DNA from: Bacteroidota bacterium
GTDB lineage: Bacteria; Bacteroidota; Bacteroidia; Bacteroidales; CAIXZF01
DNA length: 64,000 bases
Assembly (NCBI GenBank): GCA_022709385.1
Contig: JAKLIX010000002.1
Location: 108,535-172,534 of the forward strand
Direction: 5' to 3'
Every line of letters begins with the position of its first letter. The first letter of the stretch is position 1. Below are positions 27,999 through 35,197 of this stretch, in pieces. The translations under genes and the position numbers were made by a program. The notes under the pieces are model-generated. The model saw only the letters and a program-made list of their open reading frames with translations. It did not search any database and was not told the origin of the DNA.

Positions 27999-29234
27999 TC
28001 ATGTCCTGGGCGCATAGGAGAGCAGGCGTTGCTCACCTTCCAGTGCGCGGTAAGGGGTCAGATCCTGGCTGAACTCAAGGGTGCCAAGGTATTGACCGTC
28101 TTTGTCCCTCAGGGCAAAGTATTCAATAAAGATGAATTTCCCGTGCAGCTGTATCCAGAAAGGAGCGCTGTTCTCCTTACCGCTTTTAAAATCGTTAAGT
28201 ATCTGATCCACCACATTTACGCTGGAAGGCGGGTGACATAACCTGACGTCTCTTCCGAGAATCGCCCGGTTCCGGGGAAAGATCCTGTCGGGTCCCATGG
28301 AGAAAAAGCGGACTTTGTCGTCCTTGTCCACAAAGGTGATGTCGATCGGAAGGGTATTGAATACCGCGGTGAGCTCATCGAGGCGGAAATTTCCGCTGGG
28401 CATCTGAATAAACCCCTGCGGAAGCTCATATTCCTCATCGGCTTGCAGGCCTTCAGGCTTCCAATCCACGGCCGGATCGTAGAGGCAGTAACCGAACTCA
28501 ATGGTCTGATTGTAAACCTGGTACCAGTCGAGATCGGAAAGTTTATCCATGCACATGGGAAAGAGAATCTCGTTCTCCTTCATGATCATATCACCGATGG
28601 CCTGCAAAGCGGGTTTGAGAGCGAAGTCCACCACGCCCTGCAGGTCTTCCCTGCCGAGTTCACCTTCCACGGTCAGGGCTTCAAGGGCTGTTTTCATGTA
28701 TTCCCTTGTCTCGTCATGCTTACCCCACATGACCTTGGGCGGACCGGTAATACCGTATTTCTCAAGGAAAGGGAATACCAGGTATTCCTTCCTTTTGTAA
28801 TGCTTGTCCACATCCATCAGGGCATTGAAGATCCGGCGCAAACCAAGGCGAAACTCAGCCGTATCGGTTTCCGAAAGCCCGGTCAGGCTGGCGAACATGG
28901 CTTCTGCCTTGCTGATCTCAGCCTGAAGCGCTTCATTCTCTTTGAGGAAGGTGTCGACAGGATGGCCTTCGGGAACCGCTTTGGCTCCCGACTGGTCTAT
29001 GTGACCGTCAAGCACCATGGTGTGGATATCGCAGAATTGTAGTACCTCTTCGGCAGGCAAGCCTTCATTGATCAGCTCCTGTTCCACTTCCACCACTTCG
29101 TCGTAAGGGATGGAAGCCAGGATCTGTACCAGGCGGTTGCGCACCAGGTCGGGCGCTTCGCCGGCGTGAAGCTGCAGGATCATGTGTTTGAGCAGCTCCT
29201 TGCGTTTTTCGCTGTTGTTGAGTAGTTCTGACAT
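27999..29234 (-). CDS. DUF438 - hemerythrin (HHE) - PAS sensor-like protein
   Basis: The 411-residue protein has a DUF438 domain (about 5-75), a hemerythrin-like four-helix domain (about 85-240, with candidate iron ligands in DVDKHYKRKEYLVFPFLEKYG and WGKHDETREYM) and a C-terminal PAS domain (about 290-405; DITFVDKDDKVRFFS, GRDVRLCHPP). A di-iron hemerythrin domain can bind O2 or NO, and the PAS domain suggests a sensor or signalling role; no output domain is present. The gene lies between a cupin gene and the DUF1858 gene on the same strand. A tandem palindromic repeat array sits between it and the cupin gene. Confidence 0.85.
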   Translation of the reverse strand: MSELLNNSEKRKELLKHMILQLHAGEAPDLVRNRLVQILASIPYDEVVEVEQELINEGLPAEEVLQFCDIHTMVLDGHIDQSGAKAVPEGHPVDTFLKENEALQAEISKAEAMFASLTGLSETDTAEFRLGLRRIFNALMDVDKHYKRKEYLVFPFLEKYGITGPPKVMWGKHDETREYMKTALEALTVEGELGREDLQGVVDFALKPALQAIGDMIMKENEILFPMCMDKLSDLDWYQVYNQTIEFGYCLYDPAVDWKPEGLQADEEYELPQGFIQMPSGNFRLDELTAVFNTLPIDITFVDKDDKVRFFSMGPDRIFPRNRAILGRDVRLCHPPSSVNVVDQILNDFKSGKENSAPFWIQLHGKFIFIEYFALRDKDGQYLGTLEFSQDLTPYRALEGEQRLLSYAPRT

Positions 29235-29250
29235 TGTTTTTTTTTTGAAA

Positions 29251-29360
29251 GGGAGACGCGATGAATCGCGTCTTTACTGGAGGGGCGATGAATCGCGTCT
29301 TTACTGGGGGGGCGATGAATCGCGTCTTTACTGGGGGGAGAGAGACGCGATGAATCGTGG
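29251..29360. repeat. Palindromic repeat array, locus 2 (27-bp tandem units)
   Basis: One GAGACGCGATGAATCGCGTCT unit (given as positions 29253-29273) is followed by two 27-bp units carrying CGATGAATCGCGTC plus TTTACTGGGGGG spacers, then a degenerate copy at 29341-29360. ATG of the core recurs at 29261, 29288, 29315 and 29350. It splits the cupin-DUF438 transcript. Confidence 0.9.
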
Positions 29361-29375
29361 CTGTGCTGAGGCGGA

Positions 29376-29708
29376 TCAGGCTTCGCGGATCATGGTGAGC
29401 AACATCTTGAAGCGGGCTGTCGCATTCACGGCGTGGGGAATGCCGGCCGGCATGATGATACTTTCACCCGCCTGCAGGCTGTGTGGCTGGCCGGCTATCA
29501 CCACCTCCCCGCTGCCTTCAATCACCTGCACCATAGCATCAAAAGGCGCCGTATGTTCACTGAGCCGCTGCCCCTGATCGAAAGAGAACAGACTGACGTT
29601 GCCTGTCTTCTTGTCCAGAACCCGCTTGCTCACGATACCGTTTTCAGAGTAATCAACCAATTCGTTGAATTTCATTACTTTAGCTTTTTCAAAGAGATTT
29701 GTTTCCAT
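29376..29708 (-). CDS. Small cupin-domain protein
   Basis: The 110-residue protein is a single cupin barrel (about 38-107). Motif 1 is represented by LSEHTAPFDAMVQVIEGSGEVVI split over two strands (H52, E64) and motif 2 by AGESIIMPAGIPHAV (H92), enough for metal binding. It could be a metal-dependent sensor or enzyme; the substrate is unknown. It heads the cupin - DUF438 - DUF1858 gene run, with a TATATTTG element upstream. Small cupins of this type are often neighbours of hemerythrin-type genes in anaerobes. Confidence 0.85.
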   Translation of the reverse strand: METNLFEKAKVMKFNELVDYSENGIVSKRVLDKKTGNVSLFSFDQGQRLSEHTAPFDAMVQVIEGSGEVVIAGQPHSLQAGESIIMPAGIPHAVNATARFKMLLTMIREA

Positions 29709-29747
29709 ATTATTACTGATTGTGATATTGCTTATTTAGAATCGTTA

Positions 29748-29755
29748 CAAATATA
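29748..29755 (-). promoter_or_regulatory. Probable -7 box of the cupin-DUF438-DUF1858 run
   Basis: The minus strand reads TATATTTG, 40 bases upstream of the cupin start. No TTTG appears at the expected -33 spacing, which could fit an activated promoter. Confidence 0.4.
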
Positions 29756-29926
29756 AAACAACATTTAGGTATTTTGGTTCTTAAATGTCTATAATTTTTC
29801 GCAAAAAATGTGAAGATCTGCCTTCGCTAATTCATTACTGCGACAACCGATCACAAGTTCAGTAAGCCTGTGAAAAGGAAATAAGCCAGTTCTTCACCGG
29901 CTTTGGTTTACGCCTGCTAAACAGGC

Positions 29927-30631
29927 TCAGGGTGTAGAAAGCGCCACCGGGATCACTTTTCCGTTGAAGAAGCGATGTCCTGTCCGGGCGAATTGTGCGA
30001 TAAAGGAAGCCATTTGTGCGGCGGTAAGCGGCGCCTGATAGCCGGGGAATGCTTCTGAGAGCATCTCTGTTTGCACTGCACCGAGTGCAAGCGCATTGAC
30101 AGCAATACCACTCTCTTTCATTTCCAGTGCAAGACATTCGGTAAGGACGGCAACGGCAGCCTTAGAGGCGCTGTAAACCGACAGGCCGGGAAACTTCACA
30201 CTCCCCTGTACCCCGCCCATGCTGCTGATATTCAGGATATGACTCCCCTCGCCCAGCAATGGGAACAAGGCCTGGGTTGTTTCGAGGACGGCCCGCACAT
30301 TGGTATGAAAAACACGGTCGAAGTCCTCCCGGCTAATGTCATACCATGGCTTGTTAAGAAGGAATCCGGCATTGTTGATCACCACATCCAGCCGGTTGGT
30401 GTGAAGCGCCGTAAACTCTTCTAACTGCTGCAAATCACCTGCAAGCAGATCGAAAGTGAAGGGAAAGATTCCGGCAAACGGCAGGGTGTTTCCTCTTTCG
30501 TGCCCGAGCCAGTGGTGTATGGCGGCCGTATTTCTGGAAACCGCGATGATGTTGTTTCCGCTCTCCTGTGCAAAAAGCTTCACAAGCTCCAGTCCTATCC
30601 CTTTGCCTGCGCCTGTTATCAGAATATTCAT
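29927..30631 (-). CDS. Short-chain dehydrogenase/reductase
   Basis: From ATG 30631 the product has 234 residues. A longer in-frame reading from 30829 overlaps hydF and adds 66 polar residues without domain character, so it is rejected. The Rossmann motif is TGAGKGIG (6-13), then NNAGFL, the catalytic serine in NISSMGG and YSASK. It is a classical NAD(P)-dependent oxidoreductase of unknown substrate. It begins 23 bases after hydF ends, so it is probably the last gene of the ftcD-aspA-hydF run. Confidence 0.88.
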   Translation of the reverse strand: MNILITGAGKGIGLELVKLFAQESGNNIIAVSRNTAAIHHWLGHERGNTLPFAGIFPFTFDLLAGDLQQLEEFTALHTNRLDVVINNAGFLLNKPWYDISREDFDRVFHTNVRAVLETTQALFPLLGEGSHILNISSMGGVQGSVKFPGLSVYSASKAAVAVLTECLALEMKESGIAVNALALGAVQTEMLSEAFPGYQAPLTAAQMASFIAQFARTGHRFFNGKVIPVALSTP

Positions 30632-30654
30632 AACACCTGCATTTACGGGTATAA

Positions 30655-31887
30655 TCAAAGATAATCCGGTTGTGGCGGTTGTTCTCCGGTGAAGGGTGCG
30701 ATGGCCCTGTGATAAATCCCGTGCATGTATGCGATGGCCATGCCGTAATTGGTCACGGGTATTCCCAGCTTCACAGCCTGACGGATGCGGTTCATAAGCT
30801 GTTTGCGCGTGATCATGCATCCGCCGCACTGTACCACCAGGGCATAAGCAGCAAGATCGCCTGGAAGTTCCGACAATCCGGCAACCACATCGAAATGCAG
30901 TTTCTTTCCGGTGAAATTGCTCATCCAGCGCGGGATCTTCACCCTGCCGATATCATCGCATGAAACATGATGGGTGCAGGATTCGAGGATCAGCACCTTA
31001 TCGCCGTCATTCAGGCGGGAGATTGCCGGGGTTCCTTTCAGGTAATTTGAGAAATCGCCTTTCTGGCGGGCAAGGACGATACTGAAGCTGGTGAGCGGGA
31101 TCTCGCGGGGTATGCTGGCATCGGCCTTGGGAAACACCTGGCTGTCGGTGATCACCAGGGCCGGCCTGGGCTGCATTTTGCGGAAAAAGGCATCTACTTC
31201 CCTTTCCTTGCACACCACGGCGATTCCGTCATGATCGAGCACATCCCTGATCACCTGCACCTGGGGAAGGATCATCCTGCCTTCCGGTGCTTCGATGTCG
31301 ATGGGAGTGATCAGCAAGACCACATCGCCGTAGCGGATCAGATCGCCTACCAATTGTCCCGGAGTGTAGGCGGATTCCGGGATCAGTTCCTTCATGAGGG
31401 CCACGATGGGGGCGGTATCGGCGGCCGTGCGTGAAGAAAAGTCCAGCACCCTGGTATGGTATGTCTCTTCGAGGGAATCCCTGAACCCGGGATCGAGGGG
31501 GAGCAGGTCGCTTTTATGATGAATGACAAAGAAAGGGGTGTCAGATTCCCGGAATTTCCGGACCAGGTCTTCTTCTTCCCGGCCGAAGGTATTTGCACTG
31601 ACCAGCAACAGGGCCAGGTCGATGATCTTCAGGGTTTCCAGGCTTTTCTGTATCCGTTTTGCACCCAGCTCCCCGCTGTCGTCGATGCCGGCGGTGTCAA
31701 CCAATACCACGGCTCCGATACCGGGAATTTCCATCGACTTTTTCACCGGATCGGTGGTAGTGCCCGGAACATCGCTCACGATGGCAATATCCTGCCCTGC
31801 CAGCCGGTTGATCAACGAGCTTTTACCCAGGTTTCTCCTGCCGAAGATCCCGATGTGTGGTTTTATTTCCCTACCCTTGCCTGCCAT
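30655..31887 (-). CDS. hydF: [FeFe]-hydrogenase maturation GTPase HydF
   Basis: The 410-residue protein has an N-terminal GTPase domain (P-loop GRRNLGKSS, switch PGTTTDP, DTAG) and a C-terminal cluster-binding domain with three cysteines at about 304 (ESCTHH), 354 and 357 (CGGC). These match the C-x50-CxxC spacing of HydF. HydF is the scaffold on which the diiron subcluster made by HydE/HydG is assembled and handed to apo-hydrogenase. ATG 31887 is preferred over GTG one codon upstream. It sits 18 bases after the aspartase-like gene. HydE and HydG are not in the window. The likely client in view is the SDR-hydrogenase fusion at 0.2-3.5 kb. Confidence 0.94.
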   Translation of the reverse strand: MAGKGREIKPHIGIFGRRNLGKSSLINRLAGQDIAIVSDVPGTTTDPVKKSMEIPGIGAVVLVDTAGIDDSGELGAKRIQKSLETLKIIDLALLLVSANTFGREEEDLVRKFRESDTPFFVIHHKSDLLPLDPGFRDSLEETYHTRVLDFSSRTAADTAPIVALMKELIPESAYTPGQLVGDLIRYGDVVLLITPIDIEAPEGRMILPQVQVIRDVLDHDGIAVVCKEREVDAFFRKMQPRPALVITDSQVFPKADASIPREIPLTSFSIVLARQKGDFSNYLKGTPAISRLNDGDKVLILESCTHHVSCDDIGRVKIPRWMSNFTGKKLHFDVVAGLSELPGDLAAYALVVQCGGCMITRKQLMNRIRQAVKLGIPVTNYGMAIAYMHGIYHRAIAPFTGEQPPQPDYL

Positions 31888-31905
31888 CACCTGTATTGAT
31901 TTGAA

Positions 31906-33357
31906 TTATTGCATGTCATCCAGCGTATAGCCCAGTTTCAGCAGTTTGTCGGCCTGCAGCATGTGTTTCAGCTTCGCATCATCCAAAAAACCATATTTGT
32001 TGTTGCAGGAGAATACATCCAGGTTTTCTTCCTTCATTTTCATGGCCAGGCTGGCAGCCTGGTGATAGCCGATAAGCGGTATCAGGGCGGTAGTGACGGA
32101 CGGACTGGCGTACAGCCTTTGTATGGCCGCATTCGCATGCACCGCAATATTCATCAGCATATGATCATGCATCGTATTACATGCCGATATCAGCAATTTA
32201 AGACTGTCGAGCAGGGCATGTCCGGCCAGTGGAAGGTAGGCATTGAGTTCAAGGCATCCCTGTCCGGCGAGAGAAGTGATAAGGACATCATTGGCATAGA
32301 CCTGGTGAGCGACACTGATGACATATTCAGGGATTACCGGGTTCACTTTTCCCGGCATGATGGTGGATCCCATTTGCCTGGGCGGCAGCGAAATCTCTTT
32401 GGGCCGGATGATATCGGAAGCAAGGAGGCGCAGGTCGGCAGTCATTTTTTCGAGGTTCACCGCATGGGCTTTGAGGGTGGCATGAACTTCCACCAAAGCA
32501 TCCAGGTTGCAGGTCACATCCTGCATATTTTCACTGCGGCCGAGGGGAAGGCTGGTCAGTTTACGGAGTTCCTGCACCACATCCATAATGAAAAAGCGCG
32601 GGACAGAGAGGCCGCTTCCCACTGCCCCGCCGCCGAGGTTCACCAGCTTCAGCCTTTCAAGACATTTGGAAACCCGCCACCAGTCGCGTGACAGGGCTTC
32701 GCTGTATGTACTGAACAGCCTGCCGTAACTGTTGGGAACCGCTTCCTGCATCTGGGTGAATGCGATCCTTAAGTCGTGATGATGAGCAGTTTCGAGGGTT
32801 TCGACTCTTTGTCTCAAGCCGTTGATGGCTGATTCCAGGGAATTGAGCAGGTTCATGGCCGCCACACGCAGTGCGGTGGGAACCACATCATTGGTCGACT
32901 GGAAGATGTTGGCGGTTTCTACCGGATCCACCAGGGTGTATGTCCCTGGCGGATGGCCGAGTTGTTGCAGGGCAAGATTGCTGATGATCTCATTGACATT
33001 CATATTGATGCTGGTACCGGCCCCCCCGCTGATGGCCGGAACGATGAAATGCCCGAAATGTAATCCTTCTGCCACCATGCCGGAAGCAATGATGAGGGCT
33101 TCAAGCACATCGGGCGGAATACCCTTTAGTTGCGGCTTATCCTCACCCTGGCGTTGCTTCAGGGCTTCCGCATAATTCCGGTACGACGCATAGCAGGCTT
33201 GTTTGACCACACCCATTGCCATGTACCATTCAGGATGAAAAAGGCTGCTGCCGGGAAAATTCTCCTTCGCCCTCAGGGCATGGATTCCGTACAAGGCCTC
33301 AGCAGGGATCTGCCGCTCGCCGAGGAAGTCTTTCTCCGTCCTGTATGCCAGGGTCAT
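31906..33357 (-). CDS. aspA: Aspartate ammonia-lyase-like enzyme (fumarase/aspartase superfamily)
   Basis: The 483-residue enzyme has superfamily signatures GGAGTSINMNVNEIISN (111-127), QSTNDVVPTALR (153-164), TQMQEAVP (201-208) and GSTIMPGKVNP (330-340, usual form GSSIMPGKVNP; the catalytic first serine is kept as S331). This fits aspartase, converting aspartate to fumarate and ammonia. It lies between ftcD (3-base gap) and hydF. Aspartase-like genes are recurrent companions of hydE/F/G in Bacteroidota and others. A role tied to hydrogenase maturation rather than plain catabolism is therefore possible, and the substitutions in the signatures support checking that. Confidence 0.85.
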   Translation of the reverse strand: MTLAYRTEKDFLGERQIPAEALYGIHALRAKENFPGSSLFHPEWYMAMGVVKQACYASYRNYAEALKQRQGEDKPQLKGIPPDVLEALIIASGMVAEGLHFGHFIVPAISGGAGTSINMNVNEIISNLALQQLGHPPGTYTLVDPVETANIFQSTNDVVPTALRVAAMNLLNSLESAINGLRQRVETLETAHHHDLRIAFTQMQEAVPNSYGRLFSTYSEALSRDWWRVSKCLERLKLVNLGGGAVGSGLSVPRFFIMDVVQELRKLTSLPLGRSENMQDVTCNLDALVEVHATLKAHAVNLEKMTADLRLLASDIIRPKEISLPPRQMGSTIMPGKVNPVIPEYVISVAHQVYANDVLITSLAGQGCLELNAYLPLAGHALLDSLKLLISACNTMHDHMLMNIAVHANAAIQRLYASPSVTTALIPLIGYHQAASLAMKMKEENLDVFSCNNKYGFLDDAKLKHMLQADKLLKLGYTLDDMQ

Positions 33358-33360
33358 CCG

Positions 33361-35049
33361 TCAGGTTTTGATTTTTGTGTTGACAATGGTCAGGATTTCC
33401 GCTTCCGCCAGGATTGCTTTTCTTTCAATTTCCGTTCCTTCTTCCAGCATTTGATGTACAAAAGCTTTATCCTCTAATCCGGGGGCATTGATTTTCACAT
33501 TCAAAAAGGCACCCATCACGGCCGAGCGGGCGGCAAGTGCTCCCACTCCCGCATCTGATACGGAATTGGGGTTGCCGCTTTCAGCCATCGCCCTGATGAT
33601 CTCCATGCTGTCGAAGGCCCGTTTCATGACCCTGAACGGAATCTCTATCGCATAACGGGTTGCATCCTGAACAGCCTGTTTGCGGGCAGCTTTCTCTTCT
33701 TCAGTCCCTTTGGGGAGTCCGAAAGCATCCATGATGCGGTTAAACGCACGGGTATCCTCATCTATCAGCCACAGCAACTCGTCCTTGATGTGTTGTCCTT
33801 TCTCCGCCCATTCCGAAAATTCCTCCCAGCGATCGTCCCAGCCCGCCTTATGAGAGGAAAGGTTGGCGACCATGGTGGCCAGGGATACGCCCATGGCGCC
33901 CATGGCTGCGGAAACCGATCCGCCCCCGGGTGCGGGAGATTCGGATGCCGTTTCATTGGCAAAACCTTCGATGGTCAGGTTCACCAGTTTCTTCTCTTCA
34001 GGGTTCTCCAACAGGTATTCGATGATTTTTTCCCTGGGACTGAATGGTTTGAGATCGTCCAGACCAAGCGATTTCACCGCGATTTTAATGATCTCCTCCT
34101 CCGAAACACCCACCGATCGTTTCTGTTTGCGAAGGAAATACTTGCCGGCATCAATCATGGCACTTTTCGGAATAAGGCCGACCAGTTCCGACCCGGTCAC
34201 CCGCAGGCCCCGTTCAAGTGCTTTGTTGCAGGCTTCCTCAAAAGCGACATGTACCGGTGTGATGCTGATATTGGTAAGATTGACCGAGACCTGGGCGATT
34301 CCATATTCTTCGATGAACCAGCCGATGGCTTTACAGGCTTTCAGGGCGCCGGGAATCCAGATCTCGTTTCCGTTCTCGTCTTTTTTTATTTTGCCGGTAA
34401 TAGGATTCCCTTCCCTCACCGGTCGACCCTTCTCCCTTATATCGAAGGCAATGGCATTGGCCCTGCGAACGGATGTGGTGTTCAGGTTCACGTTATAAGC
34501 GACCAGGAAGTCGCGGGCTCCGATGGCGATGGCACCGGCCGTGGGGTTAAAAACGGCAGGTCCGAAATCCGGTTTCCAGTGCGGATCCTTCAGTTTTTCC
34601 GGCAGCCCTTCGTATTCTCCTGAGCGGCAGTTGGCCAGGTTGCGGCGTTCCTCGGTAAAAGCGGCATTTTCATAACAATAGACCGGGATGCCGAGCTCCT
34701 TACCAACGCGTTCTGCCAGGCGACGTGCCCAGGCGGCCGTTTCTTCCATGCCGATCCCGGCCACCGGCACAAGCGGACATACGTCCGTAGCGCCGAAACG
34801 CGGATGTTCACCCTTGTGATTTCTCATATCGATCACTTCCGAGGCCTTGCGGATAGCCCTGAATGCAGCTTCAATCACTGCTTCCGGTGTACCGACAAAT
34901 GTCACCACGGTACGGTTGGTGGCTTTACCCGGATCTACGTCAAGCAAACGGACGCCTTCCAGGGTTTCAACCTGGTCTGTGATCTGCCTGATCACCGCCA
35001 TATCGCGCCCTTCGCTGAAATTAGGCACGCATTCAATGAGTTGGTTCAT
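33361..35049 (-). CDS. ftcD: Bifunctional glutamate formimidoyltransferase / formimidoyl-THF cyclodeaminase
   Basis: The 562-residue protein has an N-terminal formiminotransferase domain (about 1-300; ECVPNFSEGRD, and GEHPRFGATD with catalytic H82 as in FTCD). The C-terminal cyclodeaminase domain (about 355-562) contains SESPAPGGGSVSAAMGAMG. It moves the formimino group of formiminoglutamate to THF and deaminates it to methenyl-THF, the last stage of histidine breakdown. No hutH/U/I genes are adjacent. The gene is first in a tight minus-strand run with the aspartase-like gene and hydF, an odd pairing of one-carbon metabolism with hydrogenase maturation. Confidence 0.94.
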   Translation of the reverse strand: MNQLIECVPNFSEGRDMAVIRQITDQVETLEGVRLLDVDPGKATNRTVVTFVGTPEAVIEAAFRAIRKASEVIDMRNHKGEHPRFGATDVCPLVPVAGIGMEETAAWARRLAERVGKELGIPVYCYENAAFTEERRNLANCRSGEYEGLPEKLKDPHWKPDFGPAVFNPTAGAIAIGARDFLVAYNVNLNTTSVRRANAIAFDIREKGRPVREGNPITGKIKKDENGNEIWIPGALKACKAIGWFIEEYGIAQVSVNLTNISITPVHVAFEEACNKALERGLRVTGSELVGLIPKSAMIDAGKYFLRKQKRSVGVSEEEIIKIAVKSLGLDDLKPFSPREKIIEYLLENPEEKKLVNLTIEGFANETASESPAPGGGSVSAAMGAMGVSLATMVANLSSHKAGWDDRWEEFSEWAEKGQHIKDELLWLIDEDTRAFNRIMDAFGLPKGTEEEKAARKQAVQDATRYAIEIPFRVMKRAFDSMEIIRAMAESGNPNSVSDAGVGALAARSAVMGAFLNVKINAPGLEDKAFVHQMLEEGTEIERKAILAEAEILTIVNTKIKT

Positions 35050-35071
35050 GAGTTACCCTTGTTTGAGGCGG

Positions 35072-35079
35072 CAAAGGTA
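35072..35079 (-). promoter_or_regulatory. Possible -7 box for ftcD
   Basis: The minus strand reads TACCTTTG, a good TAnnTTTG match 23 bases upstream of the ftcD start. No clear -33 element is seen. Confidence 0.38.
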
Positions 35080-35197
35080 ATAAAAAGCAGGTGAAGGATA
35101 CAGCTGGATGACTGGTCGAGATGATTGGGCGTTTAAACGATCAGTCATTATCACCAAGGATTATTCTGTCTAAATTGCATCCATATTCCAGCCCGAC

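Noticed and set aside
29251-29360. CRISPR array
   Set aside because: The intervals between cores are themselves repeated (TTTACTGG...), so there are no spacers.
30632-30829. N-terminal extension of the SDR gene into hydF
   Set aside because: The extension has no domain character, overlaps hydF, and the Rossmann fold begins right after ATG 30631.
32507-34623. Long plus-strand open frames opposite the aspartase-like and ftcD genes
   Set aside because: They are antisense shadows of strongly supported genes, with no start context or family resemblance.
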